In this document: in pieces, positions 33,901 to 44,941 of the stretch
Numbering within the stretch: position 1 is the stretch's first letter
Layout: each line of letters begins with the position of its first letter
Assembly: GCA_963969495.1 (NCBI GenBank)
Contig: OZ018326.1
Coordinates: 153,698,306 to 153,762,305 of the forward strand
Direction of reading: 5' to 3'
From: Ceratothoa steindachneri
Lineage: Eukaryota; Arthropoda; Malacostraca; Isopoda; Cymothoidae
Length of the DNA: 64,000 bases
Made by a program: the position numbers and the translations under genes
The notes under the pieces: generated by a model
Seen by the model: the letters and a program-made list of their open reading frames with translations, nothing else
Database searches by the model: none
Told to the model about the DNA's origin: nothing

Positions 33901-35074
33901 CCTGCAAAACTCATCCTACTAAGCAAATTGAAATTTCAATGCTAATATTGAAGTACCATTACAAGCATCCCTAACTATCAACCCAATACATTAGAAGCCA
34001 AAAATATCAGAGGTTTCAAATAGAAAACATGTTCTACAGAATTCATGATATAAAGGGACCCTGTTGTAATGCTGATAGTGTCCTGAATTCAGCATTGTGA
34101 AAATGAATGAAGGAATAATGCGACAATTAAGATATTTAGTGTAGCTAGTGTATCGACCTTCCCCTTCAAGCACAGAAAATTTGAAGGCGGCCCTCATGTT
34201 TTCACGGAGTCAAAAAGGTCAAAAGGTCAAGCTCATTTTCTAAAAATCATGAAAATTGACTATATTTGAAACACTATTTATCAGTTGCTATGTATGTTCA
34301 ACTGCCAGAAAAGATTTTAAATACAATGAAAGACATATATCATCATATCCTATCAGTTATAACTTTTAGTATTGATTCTAAGTATGAATATTTTGAATCA
34401 GAAGTTGGTTCAGATGTGATGATTTATTCAATATTTCAGTTTTTGCTAGCTTATAACTCTTTGATGGTTATAGATAGACTGGTTTTGATTTCTTTTTTGG
34501 AATCTATGGTCCTGATTCTGTAGGACCTGAACTTTTCAGACATATATCTTTCAAACTGCATGTTTTATGAGGCCTCAAATTCGGCGATTTTGAAAAATCG
34601 ACTTAGTCTCTAAAAAGCCTCCAAAATTACGTGGGCCATATCTCTGGAACTGTTTGAGGTACACAGCTATAATTTTGTATGTGAAGTTCATTTATGACAT
34701 GTATCAACATATCCAAAAATGAAGAAAATCCAAGATGGTCACCTGGCAAGTGTTTTTGAAATTTGCCTGATTTTGTGCGGAATCACCCACTAGCATTTTA
34801 AATTGTTCTGTGTTCATCCTGAAGAAATAAAATTTCCTGGGATTGTTTACTAAATCTGGGAATAAATGTCCAAAGCTCCCAAATTAAGTCTTCTAGCATT
34901 AACTTCATGCATCCATAATCTTTGACTCCTATGCCACCTCAGCCACAGCAACCCCGTTATTCCAGCAAGAGTGTCTACATCCATACTCTTCAAAGGGAGC
35001 CTATCAATGTTGCCAGTGCAAAAGAAAAAAAAGGTAGATTTTATAGTAAAAACCGAGACTTGAACAAAAAAAAG

Positions 35075-35075
<1 letters not shown>
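33901..35075. other. No recognised feature
   Basis: AT-rich intronic sequence, possibly the 5' flank of family K copy 2. A minus-strand frame at 35060-34850 (after NIDRLPLKSMDVDTLAG) looks coding-like in composition but matches nothing I know. Confidence 0.45.

Positions 35076-35124
<49 letters not shown>
35076..35124. repeat. TA microsatellite
   Basis: About 24 TA units. The Tyr/Ile-rich ORFs that cross it on both strands are artefacts. Confidence 0.9.
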
Positions 35125-35128
<4 letters not shown>

Positions 35129-35225
35129 CTTCTCACCTATATACAATATTTAAAGTATTCCTTGAATTGATGATTAGAAAAAAATTGAAGATGGTTGGTT
35201 CATCCTCCAACAAATTCCTCTTATC

Positions 35226-35550
35226 CTATGGTGTGATGGTAGTTTGATCATTTTCACTTTCCAGCCACCTTTTATTAAGCCTCTGATTGCAGATCACATA
35301 TTTTGCATTCCTAATCAATGTAAGTGGTGGCTCCCATCTATAACAAGGTGTGTTGTTCAAGGTCACATGTTGTTGCACTAATATATTTTTTACAGTTGTG
35401 TGCAGCCTGTTTGTATCTTTCATTTTTATCCAGTTAATTTTCAAAAATGCTCCTTCCACACATGCTGAAGAATGTGGGAGCGACAAAAGGGAGCACAGAA
35501 AATTTCCAATCAATCCAAACTTGGGTTCATCTTTTCCATCTTTTATTCTT
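35226..35550 (-). pseudogene. hAT-type transposase, C-terminal part
   Basis: The minus strand reads PKFGLIGNFLCSLLSLPHSSACVEGAFLKI and IKMKDTNRLHT. It matches the C-terminal dimerisation region of hAT-like transposases (LPHSSA-VER-FS-IN--KTK-TNRL). The frame is open here. It is the downstream half of the protein at 36273-36765, separated by LINE-D copy 6. Confidence 0.68.
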
Positions 35551-36272
35551 TATACGGTTTTGGTGAGCCGGGCGGATGTCGAGATTATCTTCTGCTGGGT
35601 TCCTGGACATATAGGAATTGCAGGGAGAGAGTCTGCGAGGACTCTGCGACTGGACCAGCATTTCGCTCTTCCTCACACCGACTACATGGCAGCTCTTCGG
35701 ACTGCTTGGCAAAGAAGATGGGAGATGGTTGAAGGGAACTTGAAGTTGCATGCCATTGCGCCGCGACTGTTCCCATGGACCTATCCCCCAATGCCGCGAC
35801 ACCTTCAGGTCACTTTCTGTCATCTCCGAATCAGACACACTTGTGTGGCGCATCGCTATTTGATGGAGCGCTCGCCTGCACCCTATTGCGACGACTGCAT
35901 CGTCCCCTAGACTATTCGGCACATTCTTGTTGAATGTCCCAGTCTGGTACCGGGATGGGCGGGGTCACTACCGCCTGTCCTTTGTACTTGGGACGAGTGC
36001 GTGCACATTGACTGGTGGACTTGTTGACTTTTGGGGGGAGGCCAGCCTTCTCCCTATTATTTAAGCAGGGTTTTTTGTTTTGTTTTTTTGTTATTTTTTT
36101 CCTCTTATAGGTTGCATGCTCCTGTGCTGGGGGGACCTCCCCCCCGACGCAGGAGCTTGCTTACTGCTCACTTCCCTTTCCCTTTTTTTGGGGGGGGGTT
36201 GTTTTTTATCGTAATTTTATCTTAAAGTAGCCTAGTTATAGGCCAGTTTTTAATACGGCGACTTATTATTTG
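35551..36272 (+). mobile_element. LINE-D copy 6, short 3' fragment inside the hAT transposase
   Basis: It starts within the RNase H domain (VEIIFCWVPGHIGIAG), runs through LMERSPAPYCDDCIVP and RHILVECPSL, and ends with the LINE-D tail (AGCCTAG...GGCGACTTA) near 36272. Aligned with copy 1, it lost several internal segments. The hAT reading frame resumes on either side. Confidence 0.78.
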
Positions 36273-36765
36273 TAATTTTCTCCAAAATGTCAATGGATTC
36301 AAATTTATCTTCTTGATATTCTCATGATGGTGTAGTAAATCTCTCCTCTAATCTTCTAAATCATCAAAATTATTTACCTTAACTATATTCAGAAAATTCT
36401 GCGCTAATTTAATGATTGAAGGCATTTTTCTATCTTTGGATAAAGCATTTTGCAGGTCCAAAATATTGTCTTCTTCAAGTGGAAATCTCAATTTAATTTG
36501 AAAGCAAAGATATGCTAGAAACTTTTGACAGTCGGTCCTGAACATTTCCTCTTTTTCTCCTAAGGGTTCTTCCATCTAATGAAATTTCTTCTAATGGTAG
36601 CATTCATTGGATTAATATCTGCTAACTTTTCTTTGTTAATAATTTCATCTTTTATAAACAGAGATAGAATAGTTCTATAATCCCCAATTATATTATTAGA
36701 TAAATTGCATATTTTAAGAGTTTCTATTTGAAATTCTTTATTCATTTTATCTATTTTTTTTAATA
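36273..36765 (-). pseudogene. hAT-type transposase, middle part
   Basis: The minus strand gives FIKDEIINKEKLADINPMNAT, then in another frame LPLEEISLDGRTL, then CQKFLAYLCFQIKLRFPL, NIVKVNNFDDLED, a stop, RRDLLHH and NPLTFWRKLQI. The order (CQ-F---C-QIK-RFPL ... LDDEWR-L ... FW--L) matches long zinc-finger/BED-type hAT transposases. At least one frameshift (about 36570) and one stop disable it. Confidence 0.6.
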
Positions 36766-37057
36766 TATAATTGAGAAATAGATACTAACATATGTTTTGT
36801 TCCAGTTTTTATAATTATTATAATCATAATTATTATAATTATATATACAGTTGCACGCATATCTATTGGCAACATATCTCAAATTTTTATACATCACTAG
36901 TTTGAAATGTACATATATTATATTTAATTACATTAGCCTAAAAGCAATATATTATAATGTATAATGATAATAAAACATTATTAATATTGAACATGGTGTT
37001 TATTAGAAAACACAAGAAGCAAAAGTATTGGCAATATTCATAAATATTACATATATA

Positions 37058-38334
37058 CAGGGTGACCCCCCCAAAAAACAGGCCTGCACACACTTTTTGT
37101 GATATATCCTTCATTCATTCACTAATCACCCTTATTTTGCAGGACATGACAGAAGCAACACCTGTGAACAAAACTAGATCTCATTGGGAGCTCCAGCAAA
37201 GAATATACTGCATCAAACATTACTACAAGACAGGCTCATTCAAAAAAGTGCAGGACACATTCGTGCATCAGTTTGAATGTGAAAAAGCCCCCTCCAAGAG
37301 CAGAATTCATGACTGGGTCGACCACTTGGAGAACTATGGGACAGTGTAGAACCCAATGTAGCCAGTGACAACCATCCAAGCCATTCATAATGCCCCAGGA
37401 AGCGTACAGTTGAGCTGGTCGAGAGCCTGAGAGAGCCATTTCAGCAGAGTCCAAAACGCTCTGTGTGCAAGCGAAGTCAGTCCCTGGGTATATCCTGTGA
37501 GACTTACAGGAGAGTGCTAGTAATGGATGTAAAGGCCTACCCATACAGAATACAGATGAAGCAGACCCTTACAGCCTCAGACAAGGAGCAGAGAAAGGCT
37601 ATGGCAGTCAAGATTCAGGAGACCCGAACTTTCCTTAACCTCCTTTGGACCTCAGATGAAGCTCACTTCCATCTTGGGGTGACCTCCAGACCAAATGAGG
37701 TAGCCACCAAGCCCCTACACTCCCCTAAGGGCACGGTATGGACTGCAATCTCAGCCAGTGGATTAATCAGACCATTCTTCTTCAAAGAATCTGGTGCGAC
37801 AGTGACAGACACCAAGGAGCAGTATGTTGAGGTCCTCAAAACTTTCAAGAGGGAGCTGCAGACCCTCTTCCCATCGCTTATGGAGAAGTTCTGGTTCCAG
37901 CAAGATGGAGCAAGCTCTCACACCTCAAACCTGTCGCAAGATTGGCTGAAAGAGAACTTTGGTGGCCCTGTGATCAGTCTCAAGACTGATTTTGAGTGGG
38001 CACCTCACATCCCAGACTTTAGCCCCCCCATATTTCTTTCTCTGGGGCTACCTTAAAGACAGAGTGTACGCAGAGAGACCCAGAACCATTACGGAACTCA
38101 AGGAAGCCATCAGAGCCATTAGTCGGTCGGTTTGTAAGGATGTCATGGACAACTTTGTGCTGTGCCTCAAGAAATGCACAGATCTAGAATAAAGAAGAAA
38201 AGTCCAAAGACTCATGTTTTGATATGTTTTTAAACACAATAAACTAGTTATCACCAAGTTTCATTCAATCCTTGCAGAAAATTAAGAAATGCATCCTATC
38301 GAAAGTTGGGGCCCATTTTTTGGGGGTCACCCTG
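37058..38334 (+). mobile_element. IS630/Tc1-type transposon, 1,277 bp, TA duplication, nested in Tc1
   Basis: The ends CAGGGTGACCCCC (37058) and GGGGGTCACCCTG (to 38334) are inverted repeats, flanked by TA at 37056-37057 and 38335-38336. It inserted about 18 bases beyond the stop codon of the Tc1 transposase. Confidence 0.85.
37146..38192 (+). pseudogene. IS630/Tc1-type transposase (DUF4817-like HTH plus DDE domain), frameshifted
   Basis: MTEATPVNKTRSHWELQQRIYC is followed by TGSFKKVQDTF, DWVDHLENYGTV (the helix-turn-helix seen in arthropod copies). Then, with frameshifts, come RSVCKRSQSLGISCETYRRV, LLWTSDEAHFHL (first Asp), ATKPLHSPKGTVWTAISASGLIRPFFF, FWFQQDGASSHTS (second Asp) and, after a slip in a C run near 38030, PPYFFLWGYLKDRVYAERPRT. 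Related proteins usually have an Asp just before FFLWG; here Tyr stands there. Stops at 37347-37349 and the frameshifts make it inactive. Confidence 0.8.
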
Positions 38335-38353
38335 TATTATTGTCAACTATAAA

Positions 38354-39315
38354 TTAATACTTGGTATGACCTCCTTTAGCAGCAATCACAGCAATCAGTT
38401 GTTTCTTGTATGTATGAACCTGGTTTTTGCAAGTTTTACTAGGAATTTTACTCCACTCTTCCACTGCAAAAGCTTTGAACTCTGCGATGCCCTTTGGTGA
38501 CCTCTTATGAACATGTGACTTCAGTTCTTTCCATAAATTTTTAATTAGATTTAAATCTGAACTTTGAGATGGCCATTTTATCACTTTCAAGCATTGATTG
38601 GCAAAATATTTCTATGTTGATTTGCTCATGTGCTTGGGATCATTATCCTGTTAGAAGATGAACCCTCTGCCAAGACTAAGCTTCCTCGCTGATCGTTTCA
38701 TATGTTCATCCAAAATTCGCTGATATCCTTCGGAATTCATAGTGCTTTCTATCACACAAATTGAGCCAGTACCTGCAGCAGCAAAACACCCTCACAACAT
38801 GATGGAACCACCTCCTTGTTTCACAGTGGGTATGATGATCTTTTCCAGCAGAGCTTCTCCAGATTTTCTCCAAATGTAATGGTGGTCATTTATGCCAAAC
38901 AGCTTGAGCTTAGTCTCGTCTGACCATAATATTTTACTAAGTTCTGCTTCAGTGTCATTAAGATGTTCTCTGGCAAATTCTAAATGTCTCTTTTTGTGAA
39001 CCATCTTCAACAGTGGTTTCCTCTTTGGTACACATCCATGGAGTCCTCACAGTTCAGGTAACGTCGCACTGTTGACACATCCACGATTGTTCCACTGCTA
39101 GCCAGATTTGATTTCAATTCCTTGGAAGTGACTTTTGGATTCTTGTTGACAATTCAAACATACAAACACACATCTCTGTCAGTTAATTTTCTCGGTTGCC
39201 CTTTCTGCACACAATTAACAGTAGTCCCATCAGCCCTAAATTTTATAATAATATTCCTTACAGATGAAATTGGGATATTCAAACTTTCACCTTCAATTAC
39301 CATTTTTTCAGCCAT
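38354..39315 (-). pseudogene. Tc1-type transposase, several stops and frameshifts
   Basis: It starts MAEKMVIEGESLNIPI at 39315. SSVRNIIIKF and KGQPRKLTDRD are the paired-like DNA-binding region, followed by NPKVTSKELKSNLASSG, KILWSDETKLKLFG (first Asp, about 38900), QDNDPKHMS (second Asp, about 38645) and SSDLNLIKNLWKELKSHV (about 38560). The last motif normally reads DLN-IENLW, so the catalytic Glu of DD34E is Lys here. The stop is at 38354, 18 bases before the nested element. Confidence 0.82.
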
Positions 39316-39624
39316 CTTTAACTATAGATTTATAATATAGCTATACACTCAAGCAGCAACTGCAGACACTAGGCAAAGAAAAACAACTGTGACCATTGAA
39401 TAATTGTGACTTGTGAATATTCATTACTTAATGAAGTGTTGCCAAAAATGTAAGTGAAAATGAGAAAAAAAAAGTGTTGCATTTTACTAAATTCATTGCA
39501 ACTCTGACAGTGACACTGTTGATTCTGACTATTTGACTCAATCAGTTTGAATGGTGCTGATTCAAATGACTCAAAAGGTGAATAATTCTCCATGAATTGA
39601 TTTGATTTGATTCTCTTGGTGCGC

Positions 39625-42130
39625 ATGCAGCCTAAGGGGGAGATTTTTGTGTCTTATAGGCCTTCATGGCCAATAGGATTGTCTGGGTTTGGGCCGGACA
39701 AGTCCTCTCTTCCCCCTATCAACTCAAAAGGTGGAATTCCACAGGGCAGTGTCTTGAGCGTAACTCTATTTGCATTTGCGATCAATAACAGTGAATGTGT
39801 TCCCAAATGGAGTAATTAACACCTTATATATGAATGACCTGTCAGTATCATTTGCAGCTTCACGGATGTCAGTGGCCGAAAGATGGGTCCAGCTTAGCAT
39901 AGAGAAAGTCTGTGAGTGGTCTACCCTTAGGGGTTTATGCTTCTTGCAGAAAAAGACTATCACAGTACATTTCTGCAGGATCTGGAGCATATATCCTGAC
40001 CCCAATCTGTCTCTTTATGTCAAGCAGGTCCTGTGTAGGGATGATGCTTGGTTTGAGGGGTTGGTCTTTGGCACCAGACTAACCTGGTCTCCTCATCTCA
40101 GTTTCCTGAAGGTTGATTGCCTTAGAGCAATGAACCTTCTGAAGTTACTGTCAAACACATCCTGGGGTGCAGACCACAACATCATGTTGAGGCTGCATTA
40201 TGCACTAATATTACCAAAATTAGAATATGGTTGTGAGCTGTACTCCTCCACTACCCAAGCCTGACTAAAGGCACTAGATTCCATCCACCATGGAGGAGTG
40301 CGCCTTGCAACTGGGGCATTCAGGTTGTCCTCCATCCCTAGCCTTCTAGTGGATGGAGGTGCAATTCCCTTGGATCTCTGCAGGCATTCAGCACTGATCA
40401 GGTGCTATTGCTGCCTACAGAGACTGCCTGATTCTCTGGCTAACCAAAGAGTGTGGGCTGATGCCAATGCCTATTAGTAAAAAGCCCCAAATTTTGAAAA
40501 AGCCGTCCAAAACCCAGGTTTTTTCCAAAAACAAATACTACAAGCATTAGAATAACATAGAAAAAAAATATCTATCTCTATTTTTAAATAATATTAATAA
40601 TTAATGGGTTTAATAATTATATTAAGGCAGGGTTGGCAAAATTTTGAAAAAGTCCCCAAAATGCAGGTTTTATTCTGTTTTATTTTTTTTCAAATCTCAG
40701 GTTTTTTTCACAAAAACAAACACTACAAGCATTAGAATAACATAGAACAAGAGTAGCTATCTTTATTTTTATATATTAATAATTATATTAAGGTAAGAAC
40801 AAATCATTGATCGAGGATTGTGGGTACCCATGATAGCCATGACCTGCAGAGAGATGAATTATAAGTCAGTATCAGAGAAATAACCTTAATTTGAAACATA
40901 TTTATTGAAATTATAAACATAAATATGAATTTTGAATAAAATAATTTAATAAGTAGCGTTCATCTCTTGGAAAAAAAATGTAATTTTGAAAAACAAAAAC
41001 AAACCTGGGTTTTTTCAAATTTCACTTGAAAAAGCCCCCCAAAACCCCGGGTCTTGGGGCCGGATTTTTTTATTTGCCAACCCTGCTGGTAGAGGCTCTA
41101 CTCCAAAGGCATTTGGTGCATGAGTCTCAGTGTTGTTTGATGCCTACCCTGACCTGACTGTGCAAATAAGCCCACAGGAGCAATCTAGACTAGGACCATA
41201 GGATCTATCTGAGGTGACCTTTTGCAGGATACTTTCAGGGAGAAAAGGATCGCTCCCACCACAAGCTGAACTCCTCCAGGTTAAACACCATCAGTCTTTG
41301 CTGAGGGATCTATACCATTCTACACAGATGGCTCCAAGACTGATGAGGAAGTCGGTTTTGGAGTTATCTTTCCCTCATCTAGGAAATGGGGCACTCTTCC
41401 TAGAGTTGCCTCTATATTCACTGCAGAACCTACAGCAATCTTTTCCTGAAGACTGATGTGTCCTATGCAATTTATTCAGACCTAAGTGCCCTTCAGGTGA
41501 TAGATTGTTTTAATCCCAACCACCCATGGTTTCTATCAATCTTAGAGTGGCTCCATCTACTAATGAACAGAGGTTGCACTGTGCAATTCTGCTGGGTCCC
41601 TGCCCACGTGGTGGTCTCTGGCAATGAGGTGGCAGATACCCTCGCTAAGACATTCACATCAAGACTGGAAATGACTTGCCTCACAATACCAGCATGTGAT
41701 CTCCAACTTGCCATCCGCCATACCATACTTCAGGCCTGGAAAGAGCAGTGGACCTCATTAGATATGGAAACAAACTGAAATTGATCTGCAAAAGTGTAGA
41801 GAGAGATGGGAATACAGTGGTCTGCCACGCTGCTTGGAGGTGGTGGTTACACATCTCCGGGTAGGCCACACCAAAATTACTTGCACCTTATGGAGAGGGG
41901 TCCACCCCCTTATTGTGATAATTGTTTGGTGCCCCTCACGGTGTCCCACGTGATGGCGGAGTGTCCAGCCTGGGAGATCTCCACAATGCCCATCTTGTTA
42001 GGCAGCCAGGGGGCAAATGGTGCCTACTCCCTACTCTCTATACTTGGCTAGGTTGGTGGAGTAGATAAAGGATTTGATAATATTTTTGAAAGAGGTTGGC
42101 CTCCTCGAACATATATAATTTAAAAATATT
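39625..42130 (+). mobile_element. LINE-E, I/Jockey-type LINE, 5'-truncated, split by a MITE
   Basis: Reverse transcriptase: SKGGIPQGSVLSVTLFAFAIN (39725), YMNDLSVSF (39829; Asn for the first Asp of the usual YVDD), FCRIWSIYPDPNLSLY, FEGLVFGTRLTWSPHL, NTSWGADHNIMLRLHYALILPKLEYGC and HHGGVRLATGAFR. After the insertion at about 40478-41088, RNase H pieces follow: IYSDLSALQVID (41467) and VQFCWVPAHVVVSGNEVADTLA (41578), then PPPYCDNCLVPLTVSHVMAEC (41905). It is a different family from LINE-D although domain order agrees. Many stops. Confidence 0.75.
40478..41088. mobile_element. hAT-like MITE with internal duplication, inserted in LINE-E
   Basis: CAGGGTTGGCAAAA at 40626 is inverted as TTTGCCAACCCTG ending about 41085; such ends are common in hAT elements. 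The first part is present twice: AAATTTTGAAAAAG, CACTACAAGCATTAGAATAACATAG and TTAATAATTATATTAAGG recur at 40490-40624 and 40635-40795, the outer copy lacking the TIR. No target duplication is clear. There is no coding capacity. Confidence 0.6.
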
Positions 42131-42142
42131 TTATTCCAAATA

Positions 42143-43443
42143 CGAGGGGCGGTCAATAAGTTTTGCGAATCGGTAGGCAAAACAGAGGAAGGGGATGGCT
42201 GTTTGTGGGGTTGTTAGGACAAGTTATGACAAGTCAGGACCTGCAGCCACACGCTCCTGCCTCATCTATTTAAGAAGCAGTAAGTGATCGCAGATCGTCA
42301 GTCACAAATTTTTCAACAATGGAGAAGCTTGAGCACCACACAGTGATCAAATTTTTGACCAAGGAAGGCAAGAATGCAAAAGAGATCCATGAACGCATGG
42401 TTGCAGTGTACACCAACACCGCCCCTTCCTATGCAACCATGGCTCACTGGAATAGGGAGTTCCGCCATGGTCATGAGTCCCTTGAAGATGACCCCAATCC
42501 AGGACGCCTGTCAGACATGACCAACGAGGACAAGTGGCCTGTGTGGAGAGGGTGATCCTCGAAAATCGACGGGTGAAGGTCAAAGAAATCGAGCGACAAC
42601 TTGGAATATCACATGGAAGTGTTATCAACATCATCTACGACAATTTGGCCATGACCAAGGCCTCTGCCCGTTGGGTCCCTAGAAACCTCACGAAACCCCA
42701 CGCCCCATGATCAACTTCAACGTCGTCAAAGTTAGGAGGAGCTGCTGCTCCTGTACAACCAAGACCCAGCGGGATTCGAGTCACGCATAGTGACAGGTGA
42801 TGAAACATGGGTCCATCACTTGGATCCCGAGACCAAGCTCGAAAGCATGGCCTGGAAGCACAGGGGCTCTCCGACCCCCATCAAGTTCCGGACCTAACCC
42901 TTAGCTGATAAGATCATGGCCACCATCTTCTGGGATTCTGAGGGAGTGTTGATGGTGGACTATGCGCCTCGTGGAAGGACCATCACAGGGCAATATTACA
43001 CCGAGGAACTAGCTGGGTTGAAGAAGTGCATCCGTCAGAAGCGGCGTGGCAAGTTGACACACGGTGTCCTGCTCCTCCATGACAATGCCCCTGTCCACAA
43101 GGCCAGAGATGCACAAGCTGCCCTACGCGAGTGCGGATTCGAGGAGCTCAACCATCCCCACTACAGTCCAGTTCTGGCCCCTAGCGACTACTTTTTATTC
43201 CGCCAGCTCAAGGCTGCACTGCGTGGACACCGGTTTGGGGACGATGAAGATGTCCAGCTCGCTGTCCAGGAGTGGATTGAACAGCAGTCGGGAGATTTCT
43301 GGTTGTCGGGAATTTGAAGCCTCAGGGACAAGTGGCGCAAGTGCATTGAAGTCGAAGGTAGTTATATTGAAAAATAATAAAACACTTTTCCTCGTATCTC
43401 GTTTCCTTATATCCGAATTGCAAAACTTATTGACCGCCCCTTG
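42143..43443 (+). mobile_element. Mariner transposon, 1,301 bp, with TIRs and TA duplication
   Basis: CGAGGGGCGGTCAATAAGTT at 42143 and its inverse AACTTATTGACCGCCCCTTG to 43443 form the TIRs, flanked by TA at 42141-42142 and 43444-43445. Length and structure are those of a complete mariner. Confidence 0.9.
42319..43317 (+). pseudogene. Mariner transposase, two frameshifts and a stop
   Basis: MEKLEHHTVIKFLTKEGKNA starts the HTH region and YATMAHWNREFRHG follows. A +1 slip near 42537 (then RVILENRRVKVKEIERQLGIS) is compensated before GDETWVHHLDPETK (42796, first Asp). A TAA after KFRT (about 42896) breaks the same frame. Then come ATIFWDSEGVLMVDYAPRG, LLHDNAPVHKA (second Asp) and HPHYSPVLAPSDYFLF (third Asp). 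All three catalytic Asp of the mariner DD34D set are kept, with the YSP-LAPSDY-LF family signature. This is the best-preserved transposase in the window but it still cannot be translated whole. Confidence 0.88.
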
Positions 43444-43445
43444 TA

Positions 43446-44940
43446 TATATTCTATTTTAAAACAATATGAATACTTTAAAATAAATTCTAATATATATTC
43501 TATATATTTATCCTTCATCCATTTACTGATCATCTTTCACCCATTCATCCTCATCCTCATCAAAGCCCTCTTCTGTAAATATCATAAAACTTCATCAGGC
43601 ATAATTCATCTATTCAGTTTCCTTTAGCCACTCACCCCACCATCTCACAGATTCATTCTTCCATTCATAAATCATTACTCACCCATTGATTCATACATCT
43701 ATAAATACTCATTGTTTTAAATTTATAATTCATTTCCTTTTTATTATTCTTTTTAACAATTATTGAATCATAATTGTAAATCTTCACTCACCATAAAAAA
43801 GCACAAGCTACATAAAAAGGTTTAGCTGGTGGCAATAACCCCCCCAGTAGTTGCGCCGCTTAAAAAAAGAAAGGGGTGGCCTATATAAGATTGTTACACT
43901 TGCTACCTGGAGAAGTGACATTCCCACATAACCCTAGTGTCATCTGCAGTCTTTAACTATGTTGAGACTGACTGTGCTTTACTCCAAAAACATTTCTATT
44001 TTATCCCTTTTTTCACTACTTTCTTTACAACCTACTTCTTGCCAATTTTCTTGTCCAGCAGCTAATTTTACATGCTGTCCACCAACCAACTTTCATAAAT
44101 TCATCATCTTTTTGTTCTAGGTGTTGGTAGGTGGTTCACCTCACGCTTTGGGCTCTGGTTGGGATGGTTATTTTTAACATGTCTGCATTTTTCTCTTTCT
44201 ATTGCCGTCCCAGCCCCAATACCTGCATGAAGATCTGCAGCTTTATATCTTCCACACAATTCCACTTCCTCTTGCTTCACCACTTTCTTCACTGATCTCT
44301 TCTTACAAACTTTGTATAATATATCCTCATTGTTAATTCAAGATGCCCCTCCCCCTCCCTATACACAGATAAAGCTGCTAAAGATCACTTCTACTTAAGT
44401 GCAAAAATGATCTCTACTTCTTTCTAAGGGATAAGTTACCTGTTTAATGTCTTACCACCAAAAGGGTTGAATTTTTATATTTGTATGTAGTCTATATATA
44501 AAGTTGTCCTGGAGGTTTATAATGCACTCTAATAATTGTAATATTGAGCTGTTTGCCATTGTCTTTATCCTCTAACTCACTATTCCCATTCTATTTATTC
44601 ATTTTCCTTCTCTCTTCCTTCATATTTTCTCCATTGAAAATACATTCCTTGAAGAAATGCCAAGTCCCGATTAAAGAAAAGTTCTCAACAGAAAATGATT
44701 TGACACAAGGTTCATGCTAAGGGTCTTGGTAGAGCATTAAGTGGTTCTTCAAATATAAATTTTGTGCGTAAATCTTTCTATAGTTTCTTCAAAGTTATAA
44801 TTAAGGATTGTTGTTTTTAGTTCATCCTGGGATTCTGTGAGATAATGTCTTTGTGCCGGGATCCTGGGATATTTTATTTGCACTAAAAGGATTTCATAAT
44901 GAATTTATTTTTACATTTCCATTTTCACATTTTTTTCATC
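43446..44940. other. No gene; contains repeat F copy 2
   Basis: AT-rich and pyrimidine-rich intronic sequence. Apart from repeat F (44120-44310) nothing is recognised. Confidence 0.5.
44120..44310. repeat. Interspersed repeat F, copy 2
   Basis: TTAACATGTCTGCATTTTTC, CAGCCCCAATACCTGCATGAA, GATCTGCAGCTTTATATCTTCC and ACTTTCTTCACTGATC are shared with the copies near 24430 and 58193. Confidence 0.55.
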
Positions 44941-44941
44941 T

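Larger units (their letters stand above)
36848..39475 (-). mobile_element. Tc1-type transposon carrying a nested IS630/Tc1-type element
   Basis: The left end near 36848 (CAGTTGCACGCATATCTATTGGCAACA) has a weak inverted match near 39433-39450 (TGTTGCCAAAAATGTAAGTG). Without the nested element (37058-38334) it would be about 1.35 kb, a usual Tc1 length. The right-end TIR is eroded, so the outer boundary on that side is approximate. Confidence 0.65.

Noticed and set aside
34850..35146. Minus-strand ORF with Tyr/Ile repeat and a NIDRLPLKSMDVDTLAG tail
   Set aside because: The repeat part is the TA microsatellite. The tail looks coding-like but I could link it to no family and found no supporting second copy.
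36031..36225. Short hydrophobic ORF as a small membrane protein
   Set aside because: It lies in the T- and G-rich 3' tail of LINE-D copy 6 and has no counterpart in other LINE-D copies.
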